A DNA stretch of 64,000 nucleotides from Fereydounia khargensis (Eukaryota > Basidiomycota > Ustilaginomycetes > Urocystidales > Fereydouniaceae). A program made the position numbers and the translations under genes. The notes under the pieces are model-generated. The model saw nothing but the letters and a program-made list of their open reading frames with translations. It had not been told where the DNA came from and ran no database searches. Shown here one piece after another: positions 44,302 to 54,765 of this stretch (its first letter is position 1; each line of letters begins with the position of its first letter). The stretch spans positions 124,001 through 188,000 of the forward strand of contig JAOCZO010000006.1 in assembly GCA_026413255.1 (NCBI GenBank), written 5' to 3'.

Positions 44302-47300
44302 ATGAACTGGCTCAACAGCTTTGATCCAGGGGCCGCCCCGCCGTCCTCCTCCTCCTCCTCCTCCTCCTCCTCCTCCTCCTCCTCCTCCTCCTCCTCCTCC
44401 TCATCATTTTCTTCTCAGTATGCTGCGGCTTCATATTCTCGCTCGGCACCAAATGCGCCACAGCAGCAGCAACAGCAGCAACAGCAACCGAGGCCACCGC
44501 CCCGACCCAGACCATCTCCCAACATCTTCGTACCCTCGCGGCCGCCCCGGCCACCGAGGGCGAGGGCTGCTCCTCCCGCTGCCTCACTACGCTCCGAGGA
44601 CTCTCAGCCCAATGAGATGGCACGCAGGAGCAGACCATGGGAGGCCGATGCTCCCCCCATGATTCGTGCTTCTCGCCCCAAGCCACGACCACCTCCACCT
44701 TCGCAAGCGTCGGCACTATCACAACGGCGACCACAACCACAATCGCTGCGACCAAAGCAGCAACGTCCACCTTCATCTATGCCCATTCGTCCCTCAGCTG
44801 GCCGTCCTCCTCCTCCTCAACCACGACCAGTGGCCCGACCAATTGGACCTACGAACACTCGACCACCACCACAGCCCAAGCCCTCTCTCGCCAGCCTACC
44901 AGCTAGGCCTAACCTACCGCCCAAGCCTTCTCTCACAAATACGCCGGCCGGGTCGACTGCTCCAGTACCAATACCAGTACCTGCATCTGTACAAGCACGA
45001 GCTCCATCTCAGGCACCACCATCAGCATCAGCATCAGCAACGTCTCAAGCATCAGCGCCAGTCGCAGCACAAGAACCCAATCCAACACAAGCTACAGCTC
45101 CAGCACCATTTCCAATCAGCATTACAGAAATTTATGATTCCGATCAAGTCTCGGAATGGACTCGGGAACGTCGCCAGTTCGTGAGCGACCTGATCGAAGA
45201 GAACACCCGTCTTCTCAGTAAAGGCGTCTCCCGACCCAAGGTGATCAACAAGATCAGGAGCCTCGCAGGTGTGCGCTTCAAACAGGAGAGGCTCGCGGCC
45301 TCCTCGAATCCCTTGGCCAAAGGCCTACCGCCGAAGCCTAAGCCCGCGAAAGCAAAGCCTGCGCCCTCCACGGATCCAGCAGCTTCTTCCTCCTCCAATC
45401 AATCTCCTCGTAAGACACCCACCCCGAGCCCGGCGACCCTAGAGGTTTCACCCTCAGCTTCGGCGCCTTCCTCTCTTGACATGCTAGACAGCGATCAGCT
45501 GTTCGATGAACGTGCCAGGCTTAAGGCCAGACTAGAAGCAGACTATCTGGCTCGTCATAGGCTCACCAGGGTGGAGCAGATCGACATTAGAGACTTTGCA
45601 GGTATCCTTGTTGATGCCTGGGCCGATCTCCGGGGTCATGAGATGGACAAAGGCATCAGAGTTGCTCGCTACCACAATGAGCTCGAGCTTCTTCACGATG
45701 AGCACCTTGTCCGACAAGGATCGCGCAGTCAAGCCGACCTCGATCATAAGACCAAGAGATTTTACAAAAACATCGAAAAGTCTGTCCGAAGGCGGCAACA
45801 AAAGCGCGAGAAAGCCGAACTTGAAGCCGGACAGCGTTTGGTACAAGGACGAGAACAACAGCAGTCAGCGGAGCAGGTGCACCAAGCGCAGCCTATACGA
45901 CCAGTACAACAGCAGCAACAAGATCAACAGCAGCGCAACCAGCAGCTCCAACAGCAAGAAGTTCGGCAGCAGCAAAAGCACAGTCAGCATATCCAACAGA
46001 CGTCGCAAGTGAAGGATGAACAAGAAAATGGAGAAGAGGAAGGCGAGTTGGGCGAAGTGGACCAATTGGAGGACGGGCAAGTCGACATGGATCTAGACGA
46101 GGCCGAAGAGGAAGGCGAGCAGCGGCAGTCGACTGCACATGGCCAAGGGTCCAACGCAAGCCGAGTCCCGCAGATCGGGATCGGCTCCGAGCAATCGCGG
46201 CAGAGCCAACTCTGCTTGAGTGCACCCGAGCGGAACGATGCTCAAACTCGTCAGGCCGCAGCTAGGCCTGCAGAATGTGTGCGCAGTAATGTTCCGCTGC
46301 GGAACGAACCCGTTCCAAGAGCTACTCCGCTCCAGTCTGAGCCACCTCAGCTTTCTTCCACGCCAACCGGTCCAGCAGCCCCAGATAACGACTTAGAGGA
46401 CGAGCGGTCACAGTCACCTGCACCTCGTCCAGCAAAGCGACAGCGGGTGGAAGAACCAGCCGGGCCAAGGCCACCGTCGCCTCAGACGCCACCCCTTCTA
46501 CCCTCACCGCCACCTTCACAAGATCTACGGCAGCTACCACCTCCAGCGACTAGCACCAGGGCTAAGCCCCGACAGCGGTCGCAGCGCAGTGCAACCAAGA
46601 GCGTCAGTCCCGGAGCCAAAGGCACGCTCGGAGATCTGTTACGAATGCGTGGCAAGAGTGTTGTGCTTTCGAGCGCGCTCGGAAGCTTTAGCGAGGAAGA
46701 GGAGGAGGAAGACGAGCTAGACACATTTCCGACCAGGCTGGTCAGCGCTGCTGCGACTCGATCAGGAACAAGTACATTTGCCGCAGCCAACGCCACAGCT
46801 ACTGCTGCACGTTCGGGAAACCCTGCGGTCCCAGCTCCAGCACCCATCGCATCTTCAGCCCAAGACCGGTTGGGCTTTGACGCTGAGCCCATCCAAATCG
46901 ACTCGAGCGACGATGAAGACAACGAGCCTCGCATCCTATCTAGGACCGGCTTGACCACAGGCGACGAGGGTCAGTCTTTTGATGAGAACGAGGATGTACC
47001 GCTGTGGGACCTCCAGCGGTCGTCGCTGCCACCAACAAACAGTCAAGCTCCCCCGCGCGAGTCGAGCAACTTGCTCGCGGGTACTGTGACAAGCGCAAAT
47101 GACAATGTAGTCGTCAAAGCAGAGGCCGCTGGATCAGGATCCAAGAATCCGGCAATGCCGGCCGCACCAGGTCGCCAGGCCACACCTGCGGGATTGAGTC
47201 GGACCAGCGTCAAGCTCAAGCGGGCCTCGCCGCTTGTGCCCGTGCCCAGATTGTCGCACGCACAGATTGGGTTCTTGGCACCCGTGTACAGCAAGTCGTA

Positions 47301-48333
47301 CAAACCGGAAGGCAGTGAAAACATGAAGGAAGCCGCCTTTGACACTGCGCTTGCCGTCTCCATGACCGGTCGGGTAGCTTGCATGGGAACTGTCGATGAA
47401 GGCGTTCCAGGCTTACGGACCGGTTCGCAAATCGAATTCCGCTCACTGACCGACGATGCAACTCCATCGCAAATCGAAAAGGTACAGGGAGTAGCACGAC
47501 TGACGACACGGGTCGTCGCGATCGCCTCGTCTACGGTGAAAGAGTTTGGGTCTGGATTTCAAGCTAGTCTGGTGACTGTGGGAGAAGGGATGCGGACGCA
47601 CCGAATCTGTCATCTCGAAGCTCGACCTCACAAGTTTGGCGCCAGATGCATCTCGCCGTTCATCAGGACATCTGAGGAGGACCCGTACTCGGTCGATTTT
47701 GCGACGGGCGGGGCAGACGGGGTGGTGTATCGCTGGGTGGTGGGCAACAGCGTGGGTGGTGAGGCTCGTACCGCGCCACTGTATTCGCTGCACAGCGGTA
47801 ATGCTGTGGGTGCGCTCGCATTTTTAAACAAGCGCAAGCTAATGATGTCGGCCTCAGCTGGTCGAGTTGTTGGCTACGACCCAGGATCACTCTCAATGGC
47901 ATGCTCGTGGCCTACATCGGACAGCATTGTGCATCTGCAACGCACACCGAATCCCGACCTGGTGCTGGCGACGGCAGACCGACAAGACTATGAGCAGTTT
48001 AAAATGTACGACATCACTGGCAAATCAGGCGCTTTCTCACGGCCCGTCTTGACGTTCGGATGGCTGCACAACAAGCGGTATCGGGTGCCGATGGGCAAGG
48101 GGTGCTTCCACCCGGTGCGTCAGTCAATCTTTGCACATGGTGCCGAGGACGGACACATACGAGTGTGGGACCTTCGTTACCCGAAAGATCCGCTGCTGGT
48201 GGCAGAGGTTGGAGACGAGCCGATCGTAGATGTGCTGTGGAGAGCTTCGCCAGAACCAGGGATGCAGGAGATGCTGTATACGGCCACACGCAGGGGCGCG
48301 CGAATGGTCGAGTTTGACATGCTCAAGGCATAG
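44302..48333 (+). CDS. WD40-repeat protein with long low-complexity N-terminus
   Basis: One exon, 1343 aa. Residues 1-270 are low complexity: a run of about 20 Ser, a Gln run, then Pro/Arg-rich segments. A short conserved-looking helix-rich block lies at about 275-350 (VSEWTRERRQFVSDLIEENT). Residues about 393-520 are charged and coiled-coil-like, followed by a Gln-rich and acidic stretch (to about 600) and Ser/Pro-rich linkers. The C-terminal about 370 residues form a WD40 propeller: examples are DFATGGADGVVYRWVVG and SIFAHGAEDGHIRVWDLRYP. I do not recognise the protein. The acidic and Gln-rich parts and the propeller suggest a nuclear scaffold or Cullin-4 substrate receptor, but this is speculation. 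No intron is needed. Confidence 0.85.
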   Translation: MNWLNSFDPGAAPPSSSSSSSSSSSSSSSSSSSSSFSSQYAAASYSRSAPNAPQQQQQQQQQPRPPPRPRPSPNIFVPSRPPRPPRARAAPPAASLRSEDSQPNEMARRSRPWEADAPPMIRASRPKPRPPPPSQASALSQRRPQPQSLRPKQQRPPSSMPIRPSAGRPPPPQPRPVARPIGPTNTRPPPQPKPSLASLPARPNLPPKPSLTNTPAGSTAPVPIPVPASVQARAPSQAPPSASASATSQASAPVAAQEPNPTQATAPAPFPISITEIYDSDQVSEWTRERRQFVSDLIEENTRLLSKGVSRPKVINKIRSLAGVRFKQERLAASSNPLAKGLPPKPKPAKAKPAPSTDPAASSSSNQSPRKTPTPSPATLEVSPSASAPSSLDMLDSDQLFDERARLKARLEADYLARHRLTRVEQIDIRDFAGILVDAWADLRGHEMDKGIRVARYHNELELLHDEHLVRQGSRSQADLDHKTKRFYKNIEKSVRRRQQKREKAELEAGQRLVQGREQQQSAEQVHQAQPIRPVQQQQQDQQQRNQQLQQQEVRQQQKHSQHIQQTSQVKDEQENGEEEGELGEVDQLEDGQVDMDLDEAEEEGEQRQSTAHGQGSNASRVPQIGIGSEQSRQSQLCLSAPERNDAQTRQAAARPAECVRSNVPLRNEPVPRATPLQSEPPQLSSTPTGPAAPDNDLEDERSQSPAPRPAKRQRVEEPAGPRPPSPQTPPLLPSPPPSQDLRQLPPPATSTRAKPRQRSQRSATKSVSPGAKGTLGDLLRMRGKSVVLSSALGSFSEEEEEEDELDTFPTRLVSAAATRSGTSTFAAANATATAARSGNPAVPAPAPIASSAQDRLGFDAEPIQIDSSDDEDNEPRILSRTGLTTGDEGQSFDENEDVPLWDLQRSSLPPTNSQAPPRESSNLLAGTVTSANDNVVVKAEAAGSGSKNPAMPAAPGRQATPAGLSRTSVKLKRASPLVPVPRLSHAQIGFLAPVYSKSYKPEGSENMKEAAFDTALAVSMTGRVACMGTVDEGVPGLRTGSQIEFRSLTDDATPSQIEKVQGVARLTTRVVAIASSTVKEFGSGFQASLVTVGEGMRTHRICHLEARPHKFGARCISPFIRTSEEDPYSVDFATGGADGVVYRWVVGNSVGGEARTAPLYSLHSGNAVGALAFLNKRKLMMSASAGRVVGYDPGSLSMACSWPTSDSIVHLQRTPNPDLVLATADRQDYEQFKMYDITGKSGAFSRPVLTFGWLHNKRYRVPMGKGCFHPVRQSIFAHGAEDGHIRVWDLRYPKDPLLVAEVGDEPIVDVLWRASPEPGMQEMLYTATRRGARMVEFDMLKA
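44344..44402 (+). repeat. (TCC)n microsatellite coding poly-Ser
   Basis: About 20 TCC units near the start of the WD40 protein gene encode poly-Ser. The antisense strand reads as poly-Arg or poly-Gly, which creates false open frames there. Confidence 0.9.
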
Positions 48334-48371
48334 TCTCCACCTGTGTAACCTCGACGCATCATGATCATCAT

Positions 48372-48400
48372 CACCACCACCACCACCACCACCACCACCA
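48372..48400. repeat. (CAC)n microsatellite in 3' spacer
   Basis: About nine CAC/ACC units lie 40 bp after the stop of the WD40 gene and before the 3' end of the NDUFB9 gene. Confidence 0.8.
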
Positions 48401-48556
48401 TCACCAACCAAAGTACTCGCATATCCCACCGTCCCACCGTACCACCGTACCACCGTAATTAATAGGGTAATTCGTTGCGTCTGCGATCAGTGTTTGATTC
48501 GTGTTTGATTCGTGCGCTGTATTGGGATTTGCTAGTCGTATAGGGACAGGATTGGA

Positions 48557-49109
48557 TTAGTGACCGTGACCGTGGAAAGCGTCGAGGGCGGCCTTCTTCT
48601 CGGCGTCAGAGAACATGCGAGGCTGTTGTGATGATGGAAGAAGAGAGGAAGAGAGGGGCGAGGTGAGACACAAGATGGTGGGTGGTATGGTGAGCTGAGG
48701 AGTAGTGGACTTACGGGGATGTTCCTCTCCCACTTGGTGCCGTCCTCAAACATGGGTGCTGATGAGATGAGAAGGGGAGGAGAGCAGGGTTAGGTGGGCG
48801 GACGAGTTGTGGTGAGAAGGGAGGGTGGATGATGAGCTTACGCCTGTGGGGGTCTGGGTGAGCAATCTTTTGGAGCTCCTTCTCTGCGGCGTCAAAGAGA
48901 CGGGCGAGTTCACGAGGATTGCGTACGTTGCGGTGACGCTCGAACTCGACACGAATCTCGATTGCGCGGTCACGGAAGACGTCACGGCGAACGTTCCAGT
49001 CGAGTGCGTTGCGGAGGTAGCGTCGGTAGAGCGACTTGACGTAGGCGGTGTGTGTGGCGCTGAAGGACGGCGCTGCGGTAGCGTTGCGCAAGAGTGGTGA
49101 GGCAATCAT
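48557..49109 (-). CDS. mitochondrial complex I subunit NDUFB9 (B22, LYR family)
   Basis: Exons 49109-48842, 48758-48715 and 48622-48557 encode 125 aa. The LYR tripeptide is seen in THTAYVKSLYRRYLRNALDW as LYR with the conserved downstream F/W and Arg residues (FRDRAIEIRVEFERHRNVRN). The end PPMFEDGTKWERNIP and PRMFSDAEKKAALDAFHGHG is diagnostic of the B22 subunit of NADH:ubiquinone oxidoreductase, which sits on the distal membrane arm and binds the mitochondrial acyl carrier protein. Length is as expected. Presence shows that the organism keeps complex I. Confidence 0.93.
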
Positions 49110-49254
49110 GGCTGTGACTGTGATTGTGACCCGTCCTGGTGTCGTGGTGTCGTGGTTTGCGTGATGGTGACGGAGGGTTGCGGTGCGGTGCGGTGCGATG
49201 CGATATTCGAGATTTGAGATTTGGATTTGATCGGATTCCTCCAACTTGACTGAC

Positions 49255-49305
<51 letters not shown>

Positions 49306-49533
49306 TGGCTGGCACGGGCACGTGATCCAAGCAGGTTGACCGTGCGCTCTTTCGCACGGGAAACGCCTCCACTCTCTCCCAGTCGCGCTTTCTTCGGACA
49401 GCAAAGAAACGCATTGACTGCGCATCGACTGCGCATCGCTCTCCAATCACCCACCACCCATCACCCACCATCCTCACCAGGCTCACCAGGCTCACAAGGC
49501 TCACCAGGCTCGCAACCGCTCAACTGCACGACC
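49110..49533. promoter_or_regulatory. divergent promoter, NDUFB9 / THO2, with (CA)n(GA)n
   Basis: This 424-bp spacer lies between divergent ATGs. A CA run followed by about 19 GA units (49254-49300) sits near its centre, and a CACCAGGCT-like run lies at 49470-49512. The plus frame is open through the spacer into THO2, but this part is repeat-driven and I do not count it as protein. Confidence 0.6.
49254..49300. repeat. (CA)n(GA)n microsatellite
   Basis: Compound dinucleotide run in the divergent promoter. GA runs can bind GAGA-type factors or exclude nucleosomes; no evidence for either here. Confidence 0.9.
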
Positions 49534-52500
49534 ATGTCTGTCGAGCAGCCTGCAGAGGCAGAGCATCTCGTTGCCTCCATCCTTGCGCGCTGGGACACGG
49601 GTGGCTCTGCAGAACTCATCCAGCTCCTCCAGCAGGCCCAGCCGCCCCAGTTCAGCCTCATCCTCCTCCAGCTGCTCCGCACACACGTGCTGGCACCCAC
49701 CCTGTCCGATGCTGCGTTTATCACTCTCTTCCGCGCCAACCTCCTCCCTGATCACCACGACCGCATTCTTGACCTCATCTGGACCATCGACGTCGAGCTC
49801 GACACGCGCAATGAGATCAACACCAATGTCGCCCTTGCCTTCCAGCCCGAGCTCGAGTCTCACCTCGACGTCTCACTCCCCACCGCCCGATCACGTCTCG
49901 GTGCCCTTGTCGCTACCCTCATCTCCGACTCGCTCCTTGACCGCCAGCTTGTCTGCGAACGCCTCGAACAGGGCCTCCTCGCTGCCGCCAGACTCATCAC
50001 CAACGAGGCCTACTTCAACAAGCGAACCGTACAGCTCCGCACTGCCCGTCTCTTCAAACAGCAAAAGTTCAACCTCCTCCGCGAAGAGAACGAGGGTTAC
50101 TCGGCACTCGTCACCGAGATCATGCGCGGCATCGGCCCTCCCATCACCGCCGCTCCCGCCCAGCCCGTCCAGCCCGGCCAGTACGACCCCATCGACAGCC
50201 CAACCCTCGTGCTCGAGCAAGAATCACCCGCCGACCGCAATGCCCGTGCAGCACGTGTCATGAACAACATTCAGGCTCTCATCGGCTACTTTGACCTTGA
50301 CGCCAACCGTGTGCTTGACCTCATTCTCGACGTCTTCGCCAGCAATGTGGTCCACCACTATCCTTTCTTCCTCGCTCTTCTCTCCGCATCGCCCTGGGGA
50401 AAGGATCGCCCCACACATGCAGAGCTCAACCCTGGCTCATCGCAGCCGATTCCAGCCACTTTTGGCTCGGTAGACCTCGACCTATCACTACAGCGCGGCA
50501 ACACCACCTGCGCCCATGTGCTTGGCTTCAAGTTTGCCCACTACGCCAACCCAGACGTCCGCGAGCCCGTCCCAGAAGAGCTCTACCTTGCCACCGCTCT
50601 TCTCATCAAGCAAGGATTTGTCCGCTTCACCGACCTCTATCCACATCTCTCCCCCGGCCCAGACGGAATGATCAAGCTCCAGGCCCAGTACCGCCAGGCT
50701 CTCACCGACAAGGTCTCCAGTGCCCGAGGCAATGCACTCTCCATGGCTGCACCCCTTACCGACGAGACCACCTCCTCTACCGCCAAGAAAGACGCTGATC
50801 GCGCTGCCAAGGCGGCTGACGAGCGACCTCCACCCAACCAGATCCTCGGCTTGCTCCGTGCCCTCCTGTCCCTCGGCAACCTCAAGCATGCACTCTTCCT
50901 CCTCACTCGCTACCCGTGGCTCTGCGGTGCCTACCCCGAGGTCGCAGACGCCTACATTCGCATCCTCAAGCATGTCATCAAGCCAGCATACGATGAGATC
51001 TCACTCGCACGCATGAACCCAGTCATCTCCAACCCCGCCATCTTGGTTCCACGCCCACGCTATGATCCCAAGCAGCAAAAGTTTGTGCCTCGGCCAACAC
51101 GCACCCTCGTTCTTACCCAGCGCGTACCAGAGCCATTGCCAACAGTCATCATGCGTCACGTCTTCTTCTACCCGGAATGGACCGACGGCCTGCCCCAGTG
51201 CGTCAGTTCCCAAGACATACTTACCTCGTTCGTGCCCTTGCTCAAAGTGCTCGGCGTCCATCTCTGGCGCGACGCCGGTCTCTTTCAGCGCCTTTGCCGC
51301 CTCACAAAGGTCGGACTCAAGCTCGCGACGGGCGCAGGCGATACCAACACCCGCGACGGGTGGCTAGACGTGCTACGATACCACCTCCTACCAGCACTTT
51401 GTCTTTCGCCCTCCAACTCGGGACTCGTCAACGAAATCTGGATGCTGGTGCGCAACCTGAGCTATCAGGACCGATTCGGCCTCTACGGCCAGTGGAAGAA
51501 CGACCTCTACCGCATGCCAGAGCTGCGAGCGGTCCAAGCGGAAACAGAAAAGGAGGCCAAGGGCATCCTCAAGCGCATCAGCAAGGACAATGTCAAGCTG
51601 TCCGGTCGCAACCTCGCCAAGGCATCCCACTCCAACCCGACCGTGTTTTTCACCGTCGCGCTCAACCAGGTGCAGGCATACGACAACCTCATTCACCCAC
51701 TTGTCGAGTCTGCCAAGTACCTCACTAATTTCGAGTACGATATCTTTTCTTACAACCTCGTAGACGCGCTCAGTAACCCAGACAAGGAGCGCACCAAGCA
51801 GGACGGAACCAACACGAGTCTCTGGCTCAAGAGTCTCGCGTCTTTCTGCGGCACCCTCTTCAAGCGGTACGCCCTCATGGACTGCACGCCTGTGCTGCAG
51901 TACCTGGTGAACCAGCTCAAGGCTAACAACTCCAAGGACCTCGTCATCGTGACCGAGCTCATCATGAAAATGTCGGGCATTGAGCCACTCGCCAACTTGG
52001 CGGATGCGCAGGTTGCCGCGCTCACTGGAGGCCGACATTTGCGTATGGAGGCCATGATGGCAGCAAACGCAGTCACGGGCAGCAAGGAGCGATTAGCGTA
52101 CCGTCGCTCCGGCATGCGACTTCTCAAGGCGCTCACCGAAAGTCGACTTGCTATCCCGCTGCTCGTCCTCATTGCCCAGCAACGCCAAGCATGCATCCAC
52201 CTCGTGCCCGAGAACGAGGCACACCTCAAGTACCTGGGCAACCTGTACGACTCGAGCCAAGAGGTGCTCTTGCAGTACGTCGAGTTCCTCCACAATCACC
52301 TGGAACCAGCCGAGTATGCTACCCTCATCCCAGACGTGCAAGCGCTTTGCACCCGCTTTGGCATCGAACCAGCGATTGGGTTCCATATCGCCCGCCCCAA
52401 ACTCGTCCACAGCATGCGCCAGGTTGAGGCTGCTGAGGCGGAGGCAAAGTTGCGCGCGGAACTTACGGCTAGCAAGAAGAAGAGCAAGACAGAAGCCACA

Positions 52501-54723
52501 GCAGCCAACGGCGACGAAGCGAAAGCAAACGGTACTGGTGACAGTGACGAGACGATGGAGTTAGCGGAGAAGGAAACGAAGAAAGAAGAGCAGGGAGAGA
52601 AGGAGAAGAAGCAAGAGGAGGACGTTGAGATGGCGTCGCCAACGCCAGCGCCCAGCAGCCCATGGCATGCAGGTTTGACCGATGCGATCTCAGCCGCGTC
52701 TTGGATCCTGCCTGAGCGTGCGCACGGTACGCTGGGCCTCGGATTCTACGTGACGTTCTGGCAGCTCTCGCTGGCGGATATCAGCGTGCCGTCCGACCGA
52801 TACTCGCAGGAGACCAAGCGGCTCTCGGCGCTCTCGCGCTCTCCCGTGAGCGAAGACCAGCGCAAGCGGCTGCTCGACACGTCGTCCCAGCTGACAGCCG
52901 AGCTCAAGGAGCAGATGAAAGCGCACGAAGTGACACGGCGCCGTCTGTTTGCAGAGAAGACGCACTGGTTTGCCGACGGTGCGGACCGGGGCCTGATTGC
53001 ATCGCACATGCTTCAGTTCTGTCTGTTCCCACGCGCGCTGCTCTCGGCAACGGACGCCATCTTTGCGGCGCGCATCGTCAAGAGCTTGCACACGATGGGC
53101 GCGAGGAACTTTTCGAGCCTGACGGTGTACGACAAGATCTTTGCGGAGCACGTGGGGCCTGCGGTGTTTTCGTCGACCGAGAATGAGGCGCGCAACTATG
53201 CGCGCTTCCTGCACACGGTGCTGTCAGATCTGGCGCCGTGGTACAAGTCAGCCGAGGCGTTTAACCGCGAAGCGCTGGGTTCGGGAGGCAAGGCGGCCAA
53301 GCTGCCGGGGTTCCAGATGAAGTGGTACGACCGGCACGGGGGGGAGGATATCCCGCCCGCTGATCTGCTGAGCCACGACCAGTTCCGGCAGATCTATGCC
53401 AAGTGGCAGGAGTGTCTGCACGTTGCGTTCCGTGCGTGTCTGGCCGAGTCTGGGGGCGAGTACATGCGGCGCCGGAATGCGATTGTGGTCATGACGCGCA
53501 TCGCGGCGCTGTACCCTGTGACGGAGGCGCATGGTGCCGAGATGGTCCAGGTGGTCGGGGGCATTGCAAAGGACGAGACGAGGGGCGACCTCAAAGTCCT
53601 TGCGCAGGGACTGCTGGCTACGCTGAATGCGCGCAAGAAGGAGTGGGTGCCTGTCCGCGGCAAACCAAAGAACCCGGCACCGGCTGCGAAGCCAGCACAG
53701 ACGCAGACGCAGACGCCGACGCAGACGAAGACGCAGCCGCAGCCGCAACAAAAGGCAGCACCGTCTCCTGCCCCTGCGCTTTCGAAGGCTGCAACGCCAG
53801 CTTCTACCCCAGCGCCTTCCGCGGCGCCGTCCCCGGCACCGGCTGCGGCGTCAGCCAAAGCGTCAAACCCCGCGCCCGCGGCTGCGGCCGTGGCGTCCTC
53901 GCTGCCGAGCCGGCCGGACAATTCGTCACGGCGCGCCACGCCTGCCGACGAGGACCGGCGCGCAGGTGGCGCGAGTGGAGCGAGTACGCCACGCGCCGCT
54001 CGGCGTCCGCAGCCCAGTGGGGGAGGCGGTGATCGGCGTCGTGCGGAGGAGCGGAAGCCAGCCCCAGCCCCAGCCGCTGCCCCTGCCCCTGCCCCTGCCC
54101 CTGCTGCGGCAGCGGCTGCGGCACAGCAGCAGGACCGAGACCGACGCGGGACGCCTACAGCGCCGCGGCGCCACAATGCGCCGCAGGTTCCGACGGGTCC
54201 GAGGCGTGACGAGCGGCGACGCGACGATCGTGAGCGTGAGCGGGAGCGGGAGCGGCGCGCAGGGGATGATCGGGATCGCGAGCGCGAGCGCGCGCCGCTC
54301 ACGCACGGGGATGAGCGGCGACGCGGCGCAGGCGTGGCGGGAGACGAGAGGCGCGAGCGCGAGCGCGACCGTCGCGCTGCGGACGACCGACGTGGCGGGG
54401 AGGAGCGGGAGCGGCGCGGGGGGCCGCCTGCTCGTGGGGACGACCGACGCGCGCCGGCGCCCACATCCACATCCACATCCGCATCCACGTTTGTGCCTGC
54501 TGACGAGCGCCGCGCAGGCGCCGGCGCAGGCGGAGGCCGCGACGACCGGCGCTCGGGGCGCTCGCGCGACGCCACGCCCGACCGCGAGCGCGAGCGCGAC
54601 CGCAAGCGCCGGCGCGGCGACGACACCCCCTCGGGGCCGGGGCCGGGGCCGGGGCCGCGCGTAAAGATCCAGCGCTCTGACAAGTACGCCGAGCGACGCG
54701 CGCGGCGTGCCGGTGGCGACTAG
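49534..54723 (+). CDS. THO2: THO complex subunit 2
   Basis: One exon, 1729 aa from ATG 49534 (MSVEQPAEAEHLVASILARW). The long helical scaffold runs to about residue 980. A Lys/Glu-rich disordered insert lies at about 983-1045. The conserved THO2 C-terminal block follows: FYVTFWQLSLADISVPSDRY (about 1072), KTHWFADGADRGLIASHMLQ, and FPRALLSATDAIFAARIVKS at residue 1165. From about 1370 the tail is Ala/Pro-rich and then an Arg/Asp/Glu-rich (RERERE) tract ending RVKIQRSDKYAERRARRAGGD, like the nucleic-acid-binding tail of yeast Tho2. THO couples transcription to mRNA export and limits R-loops. Its stop is 42 bp from the GPC1 stop on the other strand. Confidence 0.93.
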   Translation: MSVEQPAEAEHLVASILARWDTGGSAELIQLLQQAQPPQFSLILLQLLRTHVLAPTLSDAAFITLFRANLLPDHHDRILDLIWTIDVELDTRNEINTNVALAFQPELESHLDVSLPTARSRLGALVATLISDSLLDRQLVCERLEQGLLAAARLITNEAYFNKRTVQLRTARLFKQQKFNLLREENEGYSALVTEIMRGIGPPITAAPAQPVQPGQYDPIDSPTLVLEQESPADRNARAARVMNNIQALIGYFDLDANRVLDLILDVFASNVVHHYPFFLALLSASPWGKDRPTHAELNPGSSQPIPATFGSVDLDLSLQRGNTTCAHVLGFKFAHYANPDVREPVPEELYLATALLIKQGFVRFTDLYPHLSPGPDGMIKLQAQYRQALTDKVSSARGNALSMAAPLTDETTSSTAKKDADRAAKAADERPPPNQILGLLRALLSLGNLKHALFLLTRYPWLCGAYPEVADAYIRILKHVIKPAYDEISLARMNPVISNPAILVPRPRYDPKQQKFVPRPTRTLVLTQRVPEPLPTVIMRHVFFYPEWTDGLPQCVSSQDILTSFVPLLKVLGVHLWRDAGLFQRLCRLTKVGLKLATGAGDTNTRDGWLDVLRYHLLPALCLSPSNSGLVNEIWMLVRNLSYQDRFGLYGQWKNDLYRMPELRAVQAETEKEAKGILKRISKDNVKLSGRNLAKASHSNPTVFFTVALNQVQAYDNLIHPLVESAKYLTNFEYDIFSYNLVDALSNPDKERTKQDGTNTSLWLKSLASFCGTLFKRYALMDCTPVLQYLVNQLKANNSKDLVIVTELIMKMSGIEPLANLADAQVAALTGGRHLRMEAMMAANAVTGSKERLAYRRSGMRLLKALTESRLAIPLLVLIAQQRQACIHLVPENEAHLKYLGNLYDSSQEVLLQYVEFLHNHLEPAEYATLIPDVQALCTRFGIEPAIGFHIARPKLVHSMRQVEAAEAEAKLRAELTASKKKSKTEATAANGDEAKANGTGDSDETMELAEKETKKEEQGEKEKKQEEDVEMASPTPAPSSPWHAGLTDAISAASWILPERAHGTLGLGFYVTFWQLSLADISVPSDRYSQETKRLSALSRSPVSEDQRKRLLDTSSQLTAELKEQMKAHEVTRRRLFAEKTHWFADGADRGLIASHMLQFCLFPRALLSATDAIFAARIVKSLHTMGARNFSSLTVYDKIFAEHVGPAVFSSTENEARNYARFLHTVLSDLAPWYKSAEAFNREALGSGGKAAKLPGFQMKWYDRHGGEDIPPADLLSHDQFRQIYAKWQECLHVAFRACLAESGGEYMRRRNAIVVMTRIAALYPVTEAHGAEMVQVVGGIAKDETRGDLKVLAQGLLATLNARKKEWVPVRGKPKNPAPAAKPAQTQTQTPTQTKTQPQPQQKAAPSPAPALSKAATPASTPAPSAAPSPAPAAASAKASNPAPAAAAVASSLPSRPDNSSRRATPADEDRRAGGASGASTPRAARRPQPSGGGGDRRRAEERKPAPAPAAAPAPAPAPAAAAAAAQQQDRDRRGTPTAPRRHNAPQVPTGPRRDERRRDDRERERERERRAGDDRDRERERAPLTHGDERRRGAGVAGDERRERERDRRAADDRRGGEERERRGGPPARGDDRRAPAPTSTSTSASTFVPADERRAGAGAGGGRDDRRSGRSRDATPDRERERDRKRRRGDDTPSGPGPGPGPRVKIQRSDKYAERRARRAGGD

Positions 54724-54765
54724 CGATGTGTACTGGGCATGTATTGCGTACTAAGCTACACTTGT

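Noticed and set aside
49246-49533. Upstream extension of THO2 through the GA run
   Set aside because: No ATG at its start and the sequence is only repeat translation; ATG 49534 matches a natural N-terminus.
53394-54683. 429-residue minus-strand frame opposite the THO2 tail
   Set aside because: Made of Ser/Arg runs that complement the Arg/Glu and Ala/Pro repeats of THO2.
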